Shown here in pieces: positions 36,973-47,248 of a stretch of DNA of 64,000 bases (positions within the stretch are counted from its first letter, which is position 1; each line of letters opens with the position of its first letter). The notes beneath the pieces are model-generated. The model was not told the origin of the DNA. It ran no database searches and saw only the letters and a program-made list of their open reading frames with translations. The DNA lies in the NCBI GenBank assembly GCA_023461075.1, contig JAEWNY010000076.1, positions 29,200-93,199 of the forward strand. Reading direction: 5' to 3'. The position numbers and the translations under genes are program-made. This DNA is from Pseudomonadota bacterium. GTDB lineage: Bacteria; Pseudomonadota; Gammaproteobacteria; Xanthomonadales; Xanthomonadaceae.

Positions 36973-37482
36973 ATGAAACGCCTGCTCGCCACTTTCGCCC
37001 TGAGCCTCATCCTGTCCACGCCCGCGTTCGCTGCGCCACCCAGCCAGGCGCAAGTGGAGCGTCTTCTGCAGGTGATGGACGCGCGGAAAGTGGTCGACCA
37101 GATGATGCCGGCGATGATGCAGCAAAGCCGCAGCCTGCTTGAGCAAACGTTGACCGGCGAGCGCTTCTCCGAAGCAGACCGCGCCCGCGCGGAGCGCCTG
37201 ATGGACAACCAGGAAACCGCGTTGCGCCAGATGTTGGCCTGGGACAAGATCAAGCCGATCTACATGCGCGTCTACACCCGGACCCTGACCGACAAGGAAG
37301 TGGACGCGATGACGGCGTTCTATTCCAGCCCGGAAGGCCGCAGCGTCATGCAGAAGATGCCGCAGATCATGCAGGTATCGATGAGCGAGATGCAGCCCCT
37401 GATGCAGGAGTCGATGCAGAAGCTCATGCAGGACTTGCAGAAGGAACTCGAAACGGGCAAGGACGCGGCGCACCAGCACTGA
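36973..37482 (+). CDS. Secreted DUF2059 protein
   Basis: A 169-residue protein with a clear signal peptide (cleavage after AFA at about residue 20) and a DUF2059 helical domain rich in Met, Gln and Lys (TDKEVDAMTAFYSSPEGRSVMQKMP). The function of the family is unknown; periplasmic location is inferred from the signal. It converges on truC. Confidence 0.85.
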   Translation: MKRLLATFALSLILSTPAFAAPPSQAQVERLLQVMDARKVVDQMMPAMMQQSRSLLEQTLTGERFSEADRARAERLMDNQETALRQMLAWDKIKPIYMRVYTRTLTDKEVDAMTAFYSSPEGRSVMQKMPQIMQVSMSEMQPLMQESMQKLMQDLQKELETGKDAAHQH

Positions 37483-37506
37483 GCGGCGCTCGCCATCGCG
37501 CTGGCT

Positions 37507-38211
37507 TCAGTCGAACAGGGCCAGCGCGCGTGCGAATTCCCCGCCCGGAGCGCTGGACACGCGCAGATCCGAACCGGTGTGCGGATGGCGGAAGGTGAGC
37601 GCTTCGGCATGCAGCAACATCCGATGCACGCCCTGCATGCGCCAGGCGCGGTTGTGGCGACCGTCGCCGTGGCTGGTATCGCCGATCAAGTGATGGAAGC
37701 CGTGCTTGAGATGCCGGCGGATCTGCCGGAAGCGACCGGTGCGCGGTGATGCGCGCAGCAATGCATAGCGCGAGGTGGCGAAATCCTGCGAAGGCCACGG
37801 CAGTTCGCAGGTGCGCAGCACTTCGAAATCGGTGATCGCCTCCTTTTTCCGCGGCTTGCCCGGGCCGCCATCAAGCGGATGATCGATGCTGAAGCGTGCT
37901 TCGGCCGGCCAGCCACGACAGATCGCCAAGTAGTCCTTGCGCACCTCGCCTGCCATCCACGCCTTGCCCAGCAACGATGCGGTTTCGCGATCAAACGCGA
38001 GCAAAAGGCAGCCGCTGGTCGCACGGTCGAGGCGATGGATCAGGAACACCGGCTTGCCGAACTGCGTCCGCAGGCGGTCCGCCGCGAAGTCTGTCTCGCC
38101 GCGCGCCAGCGCGCTGTCGTGCACCATCAGGCCCGCGGGCTTGTCGACCACAGCCAGCCACTCATCCCGGTGGAGCACCGACAACCCGACATCCGCAAGC
38201 GTCGTGTTCAA
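37507..38211 (-). CDS. truC: tRNA pseudouridine(65) synthase TruC-like
   Basis: A 234-residue RluA-family pseudouridine synthase. HRLDRATSG carries the catalytic Asp near residue 62, and IRRHLKHGFHHLIGDTSHGDGRHN is the TruC-type variant of the C-terminal motif. No S4 domain is present, as in TruC. Another RluA-class target cannot be excluded. Confidence 0.9.
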   Translation of the reverse strand: MNTTLADVGLSVLHRDEWLAVVDKPAGLMVHDSALARGETDFAADRLRTQFGKPVFLIHRLDRATSGCLLLAFDRETASLLGKAWMAGEVRKDYLAICRGWPAEARFSIDHPLDGGPGKPRKKEAITDFEVLRTCELPWPSQDFATSRYALLRASPRTGRFRQIRRHLKHGFHHLIGDTSHGDGRHNRAWRMQGVHRMLLHAEALTFRHPHTGSDLRVSSAPGGEFARALALFD

Positions 38212-38339
38212 GCCATCACCGATCCACGTCGCGCATGCATATCATGCGATTCACCATGCTTGTTGCCGCCGTACATCGCGGTCCCCCATCGCCGATGACA
38301 CTTCGACAACATGACGACGCACGCCGGCTTGGGCAGCGG

Positions 38340-40007
38340 TCAGCGGCGTCTGCGTCGCGGCCACGCCGCGATCAGGGCCCAGATCCCGCCAAGCCCCGCG
38401 ATCCACGTCGCAACCGGGATGCCGCCGATGCGCGGCCCGCCGGCTTCAAGGCCGTAGAGCACGCTGGCGACGATCAACAGGCCGACGCCGAGCACCGCCG
38501 AGATCATCCGCTTCTGCATCACGTGCAGATCCTTGGACAGCACGCGCAAGTCGCGCGATTCCATCTGGATGCGATGATCGCCATGCACCTGCTGGCGCAG
38601 CCAGGCATGCACCAGCCCCGGCATTTCCGGCGCGTGCGTCACCAACTCCGGCAGGCGGTGGGTGAACTCGCGCGCGAGGCGCTTTGGGCTGTATCGCTCG
38701 ACGAGGATGGTTTCCAGCACAGGCTTGGCTACCGCCCAGATGTCGAGCTTCGGATCGAGCAGGCGGCCGACGCCTTCGATGTTGAGCAGGGTCTTCTGCA
38801 GCAGGATGAGTTGCGGCTGCAACGTCAACTGGTAGCGCTGCGCCATCTTGAACAGCTTGGCCAGCACTTCGGCCAGCGAGATTTCCGAAAGCGGGCGAGT
38901 GAAGTACGGCTCGCAGATGCCGCGCGCGGCGGCCTCCAGTTCGTCGATGCGCACGTTGGACGGCATCCATCCGGCCTCGACGTGCAGCTCGGCGATGCGG
39001 CGGTAGTCGCGGTTGAAGATCGCCATGAAGTTCTCGGCCAGGTAGTACTGGTCCTCGCGCGAGAGCTGGCCCATGATCCCGAAATCCAGCGCGATGAAAC
39101 GAGGATTCTGCTTGCGCGCGGGATCGACATCGACCCAGATGTTGCCGGCGTGGGCATCGGCATGGAAGAAGTTGTCGCGGAACACCTGCTCGTAGAACAC
39201 GCGCACACCCTTCGCGGCGAGCGCCTTGCGATCGATGCCGGCCGCGTCCAGCGCGGCGATGTCGTCGCTGGGAATGCCGCGCACGCGCTCCATCGTCATC
39301 GCGCGGTCGGCGCTGTGCGACCAGATCACCTCGGGCACGTAGAGATCGGCGCTGCCCAGCCAGTTGCGGCGCAGCACGCTGGCGTTTCCGGCCTCGCGCT
39401 GCAGGTCCAGTTCGGCTTCGAGCGTCGATTCGATCTCGGCCACCACTTCGCGCGGGCGGATCTTGTCGGCATTCGGATGCGTTCGCTCGACGACGCTGGC
39501 CAGGTCGTACAACAGGGCGATGTCACCGGCGATCTGGGTGTGGATGTCGGGGCGCAGCACCTTGACCACCACCTCGCGGCCATCATGGAGCACCGCTGCA
39601 TGCACCTGCGCGATCGATGCCGAGGCCAGCGGCGTGGTGTCGAAATGCGCGAAGGCCTCGCTCACCTGTCGTTCCAGCGATGCCTCGACGATTGCGCGCG
39701 CCGCGTCGCCATCGAACGGCTTGACCCGGTCCTGCAGAAGGGCGAGTTTCTCGGCGACGTCGGCCGGCACCAGGTCGCGGCGGGTCGAAAGGATCTGCCC
39801 GAACTTGACGAAGATCGGCCCGAGTTCCTGCAGCGCCATGCGCAGGCGCTCGCCGCGCGGCATGGCCTGCACCTCGCGCGATGCGCTGGGCACGAACGGG
39901 CGCGCCAGCTTCAGCCAACGCTCGGCCGGCGTCTCATCGAGCAAGGCATCCAGCCGGTAGCGCAGCAGCACGCGGCCGATGCGCCAGGCGCGTCGCACGG
40001 ATTTCAT
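38340..40007 (-). CDS. ubiB: Ubiquinone biosynthesis regulatory kinase-like protein
   Basis: Atypical (ABC1/ADCK) kinase-fold protein of 555 residues that supports ubiquinone synthesis by ATPase action on the membrane-bound complex. The KxGQ motif reads KFGQ at 68-71; the A-rich loop is in [21 protein letters not shown] and ALDFGIMG supply the metal sites. Two hydrophobic segments close the C-terminus. It starts 24 bases after ubiJ. Confidence 0.95.
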   Translation of the reverse strand: MKSVRRAWRIGRVLLRYRLDALLDETPAERWLKLARPFVPSASREVQAMPRGERLRMALQELGPIFVKFGQILSTRRDLVPADVAEKLALLQDRVKPFDGDAARAIVEASLERQVSEAFAHFDTTPLASASIAQVHAAVLHDGREVVVKVLRPDIHTQIAGDIALLYDLASVVERTHPNADKIRPREVVAEIESTLEAELDLQREAGNASVLRRNWLGSADLYVPEVIWSHSADRAMTMERVRGIPSDDIAALDAAGIDRKALAAKGVRVFYEQVFRDNFFHADAHAGNIWVDVDPARKQNPRFIALDFGIMGQLSREDQYYLAENFMAIFNRDYRRIAELHVEAGWMPSNVRIDELEAAARGICEPYFTRPLSEISLAEVLAKLFKMAQRYQLTLQPQLILLQKTLLNIEGVGRLLDPKLDIWAVAKPVLETILVERYSPKRLAREFTHRLPELVTHAPEMPGLVHAWLRQQVHGDHRIQMESRDLRVLSKDLHVMQKRMISAVLGVGLLIVASVLYGLEAGGPRIGGIPVATWIAGLGGIWALIAAWPRRRRR

Positions 40008-40031
40008 GGTGACCGCCTCATCGCTTCGGCC

Positions 40032-40661
40032 TCATGCAGCACCACGCAGCCGATCGATTCGCGCGGCCACACGCTCGACGTCGTCGCGGATCGCATCGAC
40101 ATCGTCGTGGAAGGCGGCCAGCTCCTCGCGGCCAACCACATCCCGCGACTCTTCGGTGAGATAGTCGGCGGCACTGCCGGCGAATTCCTTGCCGGCATGG
40201 CGCGCGCTGCGCAGGGCGAACGCGATTCCGTTGGCGACCTGCATGCCGATGACATCGCCGAACACCGCGGTGAACGGCCGCGCCCAATCCGGATCGAAGC
40301 GTTCGGCCATGCGTTGCAGCCGTCGCGCGAGTTCGGCATCGCCCTCGATGCGCAACTGGCCGACCGGCGGCGCATCGTCGCGGCGGAACACCGGCAACTG
40401 GCGAAGCAGGCCGCCGAGCGTCGAGCGCACCGACAGATCCGCGCGATCGGCATCGCCGACCGGACCGACCCGCAACGCATCACCACCCACCGCCACCCGC
40501 AATGCCAGCGGCGGCGAATCCAGGGTCAGCGCGATGCTGCGGCCATCCAGCGCGGCCAGGCCCGCGCGGGTGTCCTCGTCGAGTGCGAGCGCGCGGTTGA
40601 GCGCCGCTTCCAGCGCACGTCCGGCCGGGACTTTCCAGTTGAAAGGCAGCGATGGGTTCAT
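40032..40661 (-). CDS. ubiJ: Ubiquinone biosynthesis accessory factor UbiJ (SCP2 domain)
   Basis: A 209-residue lipid-binding protein with an SCP2 domain in the N-terminal half and a helical C-terminus (DDVDAIRDDVERVAARIDRL). UbiJ organises the soluble ubiquinone complex and partners UbiK. It starts 9 bases after the oleD stop, so ubiJ-ubiB appear to be transcribed with oleCD. Confidence 0.9.
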   Translation of the reverse strand: MNPSLPFNWKVPAGRALEAALNRALALDEDTRAGLAALDGRSIALTLDSPPLALRVAVGGDALRVGPVGDADRADLSVRSTLGGLLRQLPVFRRDDAPPVGQLRIEGDAELARRLQRMAERFDPDWARPFTAVFGDVIGMQVANGIAFALRSARHAGKEFAGSAADYLTEESRDVVGREELAAFHDDVDAIRDDVERVAARIDRLRGAA

Positions 40662-40670
40662 CGGCGCATT

Positions 40671-41687
40671 CTAGCGGGCCACGGTCCAGGCCTCGTGCAG
40701 GCGGCGCAGGCCTTCGTCCATCGACACCTTCGGCGCGTAACCGAAATCGCGCCGCGCCGGTTCCATCGAGTACCAATGCGTGGTCGCCAGTTGCTCGGCG
40801 AGGAACCGGGTCATCGGCGGCTCGCCTCGCAAACGCAGCAGCGGCCACGCGGTTTCAGCGATCGCGCCGATCGCATAAGCAAGGCGGAACGGAATGTGCC
40901 TGTGCACTTCCGGCGCACCTGCCGCGCGCAACAAGGCATTGATCGTGTCCTGCATGGTGCGCGGCTCGCCATTGCTGATGAAGTAGGCGCGACCGGCGCA
41001 GGCCGCATCGGCATGCAGGTGATCCAGGGCATCGAGATGCGCCTGCGCCGCGTTGTCGATGTAGGTGGTGTCGATGCGGTTTTGCCCGTCGCCGACCAGG
41101 GCCAGCCGCCCGGCCTTTGCGCGTTCGACCAATCGCGGCAGCAACTGGTTGTCACCCGGCCCCCAGATCAATCGCGGGCGCAGCGCGATGGTGGCGAGCC
41201 GCGCACCGTTGGCCAGTTCTGCGCCATTGGCCGCGAGCACGTCCTCTTCGGCGATGCGTTTGGTCAGCGCATACGGAGCCTTGAGATCATCGCCATACGG
41301 CACGTCATCGGCCGTACCGCCCTCGACCGGATGGGTCGCGCGATGGGTGACGCTGGGCGTCGAGGTATGGATGAGCTTGTCGATGTCGTGCTTGCGGCAG
41401 GCGTCGATCACGTTCCGGGTGCCGATCACGTTGGCGCGGTGATAACTGTCGTAACTGCCCCAGGCACCGGCTTTCGCCGCGTTGTGGAAGATCGCGTCAT
41501 GTCCGGCGGCAGCGTCGCGGAGCGCATCCTCATCGGCAAGATCGCCCTGCACCTGCAGCACACCCAGCGCATCCAGTGCCGGATAGTGGCCGCGATTGAA
41601 GCTGGTGACCGCATGTCCGCGCGCGCGCAGGCCTTCGCACAACTTCTGGCCGAGGAAACCCCCGCCGCCGGTCACCAGGATCTTCAT
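40671..41687 (-). CDS. oleD: 2-alkyl-3-ketoalkanoic acid reductase
   Basis: NADPH-dependent extended SDR of the NAD(P)-epimerase type, 338 residues. OleD reduces the OleA product to a beta-hydroxy acid in long-chain olefin synthesis. [10 protein letters not shown] is the cofactor loop (5-14), and the catalytic Tyr and Lys are in APYALTKR. Its ATG overlaps the oleC stop by one base (TAATG), so the two are co-translated. Context and sequence both support the call. Confidence 0.93.
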   Translation of the reverse strand: MKILVTGGGGFLGQKLCEGLRARGHAVTSFNRGHYPALDALGVLQVQGDLADEDALRDAAAGHDAIFHNAAKAGAWGSYDSYHRANVIGTRNVIDACRKHDIDKLIHTSTPSVTHRATHPVEGGTADDVPYGDDLKAPYALTKRIAEEDVLAANGAELANGARLATIALRPRLIWGPGDNQLLPRLVERAKAGRLALVGDGQNRIDTTYIDNAAQAHLDALDHLHADAACAGRAYFISNGEPRTMQDTINALLRAAGAPEVHRHIPFRLAYAIGAIAETAWPLLRLRGEPPMTRFLAEQLATTHWYSMEPARRDFGYAPKVSMDEGLRRLHEAWTVAR

Positions 41688-43405
41688 TAAGATGCCCCTT
41701 CGGCTTGTCTGGCCGCCCACGCCGCCAGTTTCTCGCGACCGATCTTGGCGTTGTGGCGGATGTCCACCGGGAATGCCTGCGGGTAACGCAGGAAGCGCGC
41801 GACCTTCGCGGTATGCACATGCCCATCGGCGATGAGCCGCAGTTCCTCGGCGATGCGCGGCCACTCGGCTTCGGCCACGCGCTCGTTCAATTCCACGCAC
41901 AGCACTGCCTGCATGCCGGCGTTGGTTTGCACCTCGTGCATCGCGCCGCGGCCGCGCTTGTCGATGTCGATGCGCAACGCTCCGGCCGCACGCGGCACGC
42001 CGACCAGCGCCGTGCGTGCCACCTCTGGATGCACGTTGAACAGCGGCTCGACCTGCTCGGTGCACAGGGTGGTACCGGCCTCCACCACCACCCGCTGCGA
42101 TTTGCGCCCGCAGAACCACAGCCGGTCTTCGCCATCGAAATAACCAAGATCGCCCATCCGGTGCACGATGCGCTCGCTGCCATCCTCCATGCGTTCGCAG
42201 ATCTTGGCCAGCGCGGTTTGCGCATCGCGATTGAAATAGGCATCGGTGGCACTGGGGCCGGCGACGGTGATCTCGCCGACCACGCCGCGTGGCACTTCGC
42301 GCACGCCGCTCCACTCGGCGATCGCCGCGTCGTTGATCGCGATGATGCGCACATCGTTGCCCGCCACCGCACGCCCGACGCAGGTACCGGCGCCGGCCTC
42401 GGTGCGCGCGCGCAGGGTCAGCAGTTCGCGGCCTTCGATCACCGCGACCGGAAGGCATTCGGTCGCGCCGTACGGCGTCCACATCTGCGCGCCGTCGGGC
42501 AGCAGCGCGAGCATCTTCGCCACCACTTCCGGCGGCACCGGCGCACCGGCGCTGGTCACCCGCATCACGCCCGGCAGCGACTCGCCATGGTCGGCCAGCA
42601 CGCGCATCAAGGCCGGTGATCCGAACAACTGGGTCACGCCGAAACGCTTGATCGCCGCGTGCAGCTTGCGCGGATCGGCGTCGGCCGGCCGGGTCGGGTC
42701 CATGTCGGGAATGATCGATGTCAGGCCCAACGCGGGATCGAACAACGCGAAGGGCGGGAAGGTCGGCAGGTCGACACCCCCCGATTCGATGGCGAATGCA
42801 TCACGCAACATCGCGATCTGCGCGATGAAATGCCGATGCCGGTACAGCACGCCCTTCGGAACACCGGTCGAGCCGCTGGTGAACAGGATCGCGGCGATGT
42901 CCTCGCCCTGTGTGGTGCCGAAATCGTGGGCGATTGTCGCGCCATCGCGTTCGACATCCGCCAAGGTCGCATCGACCAGCCACGCGTGCCTGCCCGTGGT
43001 GATGCGTATCCGCGCCGACTTCGCCCAGCGCAGCAGCGCCTTCGCCAGCATCGCCAGGGGGATGCCGATGAACGCTTCCGGCGCGGCCTCGTCCAGGCAT
43101 TGCTTCAATGCGCGCCGGTCGATGCCGGGATCGACCAGCACCGGCACCGCACCGAGCTTGAACAGCGCGAACATGGCGAGGAAGAATTCCGGCGTCGGGC
43201 GCACCATCACCACCGTGCGCGAACCCCGGGTGATGCCGCGCACGCTCAGCCCGGCGGCGATCGCATCACTGCGTGCATCCAGCTCGGCATAAGTCAGCGA
43301 CTGCGCGTAGTCACCGCGCTTGCCCGGTACACGCATGGCGATGCGCTCCGGCGCTTCACGCGCGCGTTGGCGCAGGGCATCGGCGATGTTGGCCTGTCCA
43401 TCCAT
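41687..43405 (-). CDS. oleC: Beta-lactone synthetase OleC
   Basis: AMP-forming ANL-superfamily enzyme of 572 residues that turns the OleD hydroxy acid into a beta-lactone. [11 protein letters not shown] (about 175-185) is the adenylation loop, TPYGATE the second motif, and [14 protein letters not shown] plus the C-terminal [10 protein letters not shown] lysine complete the set. I start at ATG 43405 ([12 protein letters not shown]). First gene of the oleC-oleD-ubiJ-ubiB run. Confidence 0.94.
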   Translation of the reverse strand: MDGQANIADALRQRAREAPERIAMRVPGKRGDYAQSLTYAELDARSDAIAAGLSVRGITRGSRTVVMVRPTPEFFLAMFALFKLGAVPVLVDPGIDRRALKQCLDEAAPEAFIGIPLAMLAKALLRWAKSARIRITTGRHAWLVDATLADVERDGATIAHDFGTTQGEDIAAILFTSGSTGVPKGVLYRHRHFIAQIAMLRDAFAIESGGVDLPTFPPFALFDPALGLTSIIPDMDPTRPADADPRKLHAAIKRFGVTQLFGSPALMRVLADHGESLPGVMRVTSAGAPVPPEVVAKMLALLPDGAQMWTPYGATECLPVAVIEGRELLTLRARTEAGAGTCVGRAVAGNDVRIIAINDAAIAEWSGVREVPRGVVGEITVAGPSATDAYFNRDAQTALAKICERMEDGSERIVHRMGDLGYFDGEDRLWFCGRKSQRVVVEAGTTLCTEQVEPLFNVHPEVARTALVGVPRAAGALRIDIDKRGRGAMHEVQTNAGMQAVLCVELNERVAEAEWPRIAEELRLIADGHVHTAKVARFLRYPQAFPVDIRHNAKIGREKLAAWAARQAEGAS

Positions 43406-43457
43406 GCGGTCATTGTCGCAGCCCTCGCGTGTGCGTGCGGATGCGACAATCCGCGCC

Positions 43458-43859
43458 ATGAGCGATGTCCCGGAACGCCTCCACCCTTGCCTGACCTGTG
43501 GGGCCTGCTGCGCCTATTTCCGGGTCAGCTTCCACTGGTCGGAGGCGGATGCGTCGCTCGGTGGCAGGGTGCCGTTCGAACTCACCGAGCCATTGCGCAC
43601 GCACGAGAGGGTGATGCGCGGCACTTCGCAAGAACGCCCGCGCTGCGTGGCGCTTGATGCGGAGATCGGCGTGTATTCGCGTTGCACCATCCACGACCGT
43701 CGGCCTTCCGTGTGTGCGCTGGTGCCGGCCAGTTACGAATTCGGCGAGGCCAGCCCGCAATGCGACAAGTCGCGCATCGCGCATGGATTGCTGGCGCTCA
43801 CGCCCGCCGACTGGCTGGGCGTGAACGAGGCGGCGAAGAATCCGTTGCCTGAACGTTGA
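43458..43859 (+). CDS. YkgJ-family cysteine-cluster protein
   Basis: A 133-residue cytoplasmic protein with the N-terminal CLTCGACC cluster plus later cysteines (RCVAL, RCTIH, VCAL, QCDK) that together suggest a bound Zn or Fe ion. The function of this family is unknown. It lies between oleB and oleC on the opposite strand, 52 bases from the oleC start, where its promoter must overlap that of oleC. Confidence 0.85.
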   Translation: MSDVPERLHPCLTCGACCAYFRVSFHWSEADASLGGRVPFELTEPLRTHERVMRGTSQERPRCVALDAEIGVYSRCTIHDRRPSVCALVPASYEFGEASPQCDKSRIAHGLLALTPADWLGVNEAAKNPLPER

Positions 43860-43868
43860 GCTGCGCGC

Positions 43869-44777
43869 TCAACGCCGCAGCGGATGCGCGTCGAGGAAGG
43901 CGCGGATCGCCGGCACCAATACTTCGTGCTTGTCCTCCAGCACATAGTGGCCGGCATCATCGAACGCATGCACTTGCGCCTGCGGCAAGGCGCGGGTGAA
44001 ACCGGAGAGGAAGTGCTGGTCGAAAACGAAATCCCGCAAGCCCCAACCGAGGAAGGCCGGGCGATCCGCGTAGCCCGGCAATTGAGCTTCGGCCGCTTTC
44101 AGCAACGACCATGCGCGATCGCGCTCATCCAGCGGGATGTCCTGCATGAAACGCAGGGTGGAAATCGCATCGGACCAACCCTCGTAGACGCCGCTGTAGG
44201 CCTGCTTCACTTCGGGCGAGAGTTTGCGCCGCGTGCCGAACGCCGCCGCGCCGCGCGCGAACAGGTTGAAGCGGCGGATCAGCCAGCCACCGATGCGCGA
44301 ATGCCGGCCCATCGCGATCTGCCACGGCATCGGCTTGGCCGCCGGCAGCGGGAACGAGGCGGTGTTGGTGATGACCAGGCGCTTGATGCGCGCCGGATCG
44401 CGGAGCGCCCAGCCGAAGCCGATCATCCCGCCCCAGTCGTGCACGGCGAGCGTGACCAGACCGCTGATGTCGAGATGGCGCAGCAGCGCATCGACGTCAT
44501 CGATGCGCGATCGCAGGGTGTACTCGTAGCGCGGTGATGCACCGGGCGCGTCGTCGGGCTTGTCGGACAGGCCCATGCCGACGTGATCGGGAACGATGCA
44601 GCGGTAACGATCCTTCAATCCGTTGACCAGATGCCGCCAGTAGAAACTCCACGACGGGTTGCCGTGCAGCATGACGATGACTTCCCCATCGCGCGGGCCT
44701 TCGTCGAGATAACTCATCTCGATGCCTGGACGGACTTCGAAGCGATTGGGAGTGAAGGGATAGTCGGGAAAAATCAT
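43869..44777 (-). CDS. oleB: Beta-lactone decarboxylase OleB
   Basis: Alpha/beta-hydrolase of the haloalkane dehalogenase class, 302 residues, removing CO2 from the beta-lactone to yield the cis-olefin. The nucleophile Asp114 lies in VHDWGG, the halide-type Asn and Trp in HGNPSW, and the catalytic His in DDAGHYVLED. The ATG at 44777 overlaps the upstream stop by one base (TGATG) and has no ribosome-binding site of its own, so its translation appears tied to the helicase gene before it. Confidence 0.93.
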   Translation of the reverse strand: MIFPDYPFTPNRFEVRPGIEMSYLDEGPRDGEVIVMLHGNPSWSFYWRHLVNGLKDRYRCIVPDHVGMGLSDKPDDAPGASPRYEYTLRSRIDDVDALLRHLDISGLVTLAVHDWGGMIGFGWALRDPARIKRLVITNTASFPLPAAKPMPWQIAMGRHSRIGGWLIRRFNLFARGAAAFGTRRKLSPEVKQAYSGVYEGWSDAISTLRFMQDIPLDERDRAWSLLKAAEAQLPGYADRPAFLGWGLRDFVFDQHFLSGFTRALPQAQVHAFDDAGHYVLEDKHEVLVPAIRAFLDAHPLRR

Positions 44778-47248
44778 CAGTAGAGAGGCATGACGAGCAG
44801 GGCGATGATGCGGGCGCGATCCGGATCGTCCAGATTGATATCGATGGGGCGGTAACGCGGATCGGTGCTGTCCGGGCGCAGGCTGACCGATTGGTATTCG
44901 ATGCCTTCGGCGCTCTCGCGCTTTCGGGCATCGTAGAACTTCAGGGTATAGCGCCCCGAGTCTTCGGCATCGCCCAGCGCGTTGCGTTCGGCCAGCACCA
45001 TTTTCCCCTGTCGCGAACCGCCCGCATCCAGCGCGAACAGGGCCCACGTACCGTTGGGGATGCGCCGGTTCATCGAATCACCGACGATCTGCGCGATGAA
45101 CATGCCGGGCCGGATGCGGATGTGATCGGGCAATATCGCCCACTCGATCGCATCGTCCTCCAATGATTGCGCATCACCGAAGTCGCCGGCCGCGATCTGC
45201 AGATCGAGCACCGGCACCGCATTCTCCCAGGGCCTCACGTCGCGCCAACGCAGCAGGGTGAACGGCCGGGTGTCGGGCGCGTCCGGCGCCGGTGGGAGTG
45301 ACTTGTCCGGTGCCGCAGGCGCAGGCATCGCCGCATGACCGAGGTGCTCGGTGCGGCTGCGCACGAAGTTGCGGGTCGCTTCGTCTTCAAAATAAACATA
45401 ACAACCTTTCATGCCGCGCGAGAGCAGCACGCGATAGGTGTTTTTCAGCAAGCCGAGAAAATCCTCGCCTGCATTGCGCACCGGACGGTCGTGCGAGTGC
45501 GCCTTGTCGCCGATCCAGTCGTTGCTGGCCGGATCGTGGCGCAGGTCGCGGCCCCAGACCACGCCCACGTAATCGAACTCGAAACCCTGCGCGGTGTAGA
45601 CGCAACCGATCTGGTCGATGCCGCCCGGATCATGCGCCCAGAAATTCGCCTTCGGCACGCCGGCGGGCAGGCGCGTCATCTCCGGGCGCGCATTCCATGC
45701 GCGTTCGAACGCACCGAGCCGCACGTCGCGTACGAGCTGGCCGTTTTCGGCCAAATTCTTCGACCACGGCCAGCAGTAGCCCGCGACCATCCTCGCCGAA
45801 TGGCCCTGCGCTGCCTTTGCACGGATCATCGCCTCCAGTTGTTCCGGCGAATCAGCGATGACGAACTCGAAGCTTTCCTGCTGTTGGTCGAACAGCACAT
45901 TGGCGGTGCGACGCACCCCGAGCGTGTTGTCGACCCAGTTGACGAAGCCTTCCGAGCCCGCGCAACGGAACTGCGCCTCCAGCACTCGCTCGTGCAGGAT
46001 GCAGCGATGCCGTGCGGCCGCCTCGCGGAACAGGCTGGAGCGACCGATTTCGTTGGGGCGCACCATCTGCCGGTCGTCGACGAAGAACACCACCACCTTC
46101 GCGGATGTCAGCAGTTCGTCGATCTGGCTGCGATCCGAGCGCTTGTCCAGGCGCGTGAAACGATGATTGCTGCTGGCGCGGATGCGATGCGCCTCGTCGC
46201 AGAGCAGCACGTCGATCTCTTCGCGATCCGCACTGCCGAACTGGTTGAAATAATGCAGCGAGGTGGCCGCCCGCTTTCCGAGCACCTTCTGCAGGGTGCT
46301 GGTGAATGCCTTGGAGCCGGTGGCGTGGCGCGCGTTGTAACCGGTGGCGGCCAACGCACCCAGCAGATTGAGCGCGAGTACCGACTTGCCGGTCCCCGGA
46401 CCACCGTGGACGATGAAGACGTGCTTGCTGCCATCCCTGGCTGCGGCATCGACGGCGGCCAGCACCTGGCTGAAGACGACCTGCTGGTCATCCAGCAGCA
46501 CGAACGAAGGCTCATCCGCGATCACGCGCGAGACATGCTCGAGCAGTTTCTTCGCCGGCCGGAAACGGCTCCCGGTGACCCGCTCGAGCACCGTGCCGTC
46601 ATCACCATCGCCCAGTCGTTGCGACAGATGATCGGCCAGGCGGGTCGCATCGCCGCCGGCAAACACCGGCGCGAGTTGCCTGGCCGCCTCCGAGCCTTCG
46701 GCGAACAACGCATCGTCAGATGACGGTGTGTAGTTGTGCAGGTAGGCACAGGCATCAAGCTGGATGCGCTGCTCGCCCTGGAAGGCTTCGCTGCTGTCCG
46801 CCAGATAGCGACGGTACTGGTTCACCTGAACCGACGGATGCAACACATCGCGATGGTCGCCCCCTACCCAGGTACGCAACAGGTCATTGGCGCTGCCCGT
46901 TGCCGATCGGTCCCATTGCTTCAGCTCCACGATCACCGCGCGCTGGCGCTCGCCATCACCACCGGTCAGCAGCGCGTCGAGCCGAAGCGAAGACAGCGGC
47001 AGCTGGTATTCCAGCAGGATGCCGTTGTGCTCCAACCGCCCCCGCTCGATGACGCCGGACAGCGCACGCAACGAGTTCTGCCACGAGCGCACCTCCGCCT
47101 CGCCGGGCCGATAGCGGAAATGCGCCAGGAATGCTTCCTGCAGACGCTGGGCGATCGCGTTGTGGGTGGCAGCGTGGATGAAGTCGCGGGTGGTGCCGGC
47201 GTAGAGTTGCATGTCAGTCGCGGGCTTGGCTGGGTGGGAAGTCGGCAC
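44777..47248 (-). CDS. Nuclease-helicase with Schlafen-group-3/DUF2075 core and LexA-like C-terminal module
   Basis: An 823-residue protein joining three parts. Residues 75-115 hold a PD-(D/E)XK-like motif: Asp91 in RLDALL, then Glu108 and Lys110 in VELKQW. Residues 245-630 are a superfamily 1-like helicase of the DUF2075/Schlafen-group-3 type, with Walker A GGPGTGKS (282-289), Walker B CDEAH (350-354), the YTAQGFEFDYVGV motif and a VLLSRG arginine. Residues 670-823 resemble an S24 LexA/UmuD domain: Ala687-Gly688 in IAAGD, Ser725 in VGDSM, and Lys770 in YTLKF. The spacing (37 and 45 residues) is close to LexA (34 and 37). GTG 47248 directly follows the fic stop; ATG 47212 is the alternative. 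No known function; a DNA-damage-switched nuclease is an inference. Confidence 0.85.
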   Translation of the reverse strand: MPTSHPAKPATDMQLYAGTTRDFIHAATHNAIAQRLQEAFLAHFRYRPGEAEVRSWQNSLRALSGVIERGRLEHNGILLEYQLPLSSLRLDALLTGGDGERQRAVIVELKQWDRSATGSANDLLRTWVGGDHRDVLHPSVQVNQYRRYLADSSEAFQGEQRIQLDACAYLHNYTPSSDDALFAEGSEAARQLAPVFAGGDATRLADHLSQRLGDGDDGTVLERVTGSRFRPAKKLLEHVSRVIADEPSFVLLDDQQVVFSQVLAAVDAAARDGSKHVFIVHGGPGTGKSVLALNLLGALAATGYNARHATGSKAFTSTLQKVLGKRAATSLHYFNQFGSADREEIDVLLCDEAHRIRASSNHRFTRLDKRSDRSQIDELLTSAKVVVFFVDDRQMVRPNEIGRSSLFREAAARHRCILHERVLEAQFRCAGSEGFVNWVDNTLGVRRTANVLFDQQQESFEFVIADSPEQLEAMIRAKAAQGHSARMVAGYCWPWSKNLAENGQLVRDVRLGAFERAWNARPEMTRLPAGVPKANFWAHDPGGIDQIGCVYTAQGFEFDYVGVVWGRDLRHDPASNDWIGDKAHSHDRPVRNAGEDFLGLLKNTYRVLLSRGMKGCYVYFEDEATRNFVRSRTEHLGHAAMPAPAAPDKSLPPAPDAPDTRPFTLLRWRDVRPWENAVPVLDLQIAAGDFGDAQSLEDDAIEWAILPDHIRIRPGMFIAQIVGDSMNRRIPNGTWALFALDAGGSRQGKMVLAERNALGDAEDSGRYTLKFYDARKRESAEGIEYQSVSLRPDSTDPRYRPIDINLDDPDRARIIALLVMPLY

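Noticed and set aside
37896..41690. A 1264-codon open frame on the plus strand
   Set aside because: Antisense to truC, ubiB, ubiJ and oleD, whose products are unmistakable; the frame has shadow-type composition and no motif.
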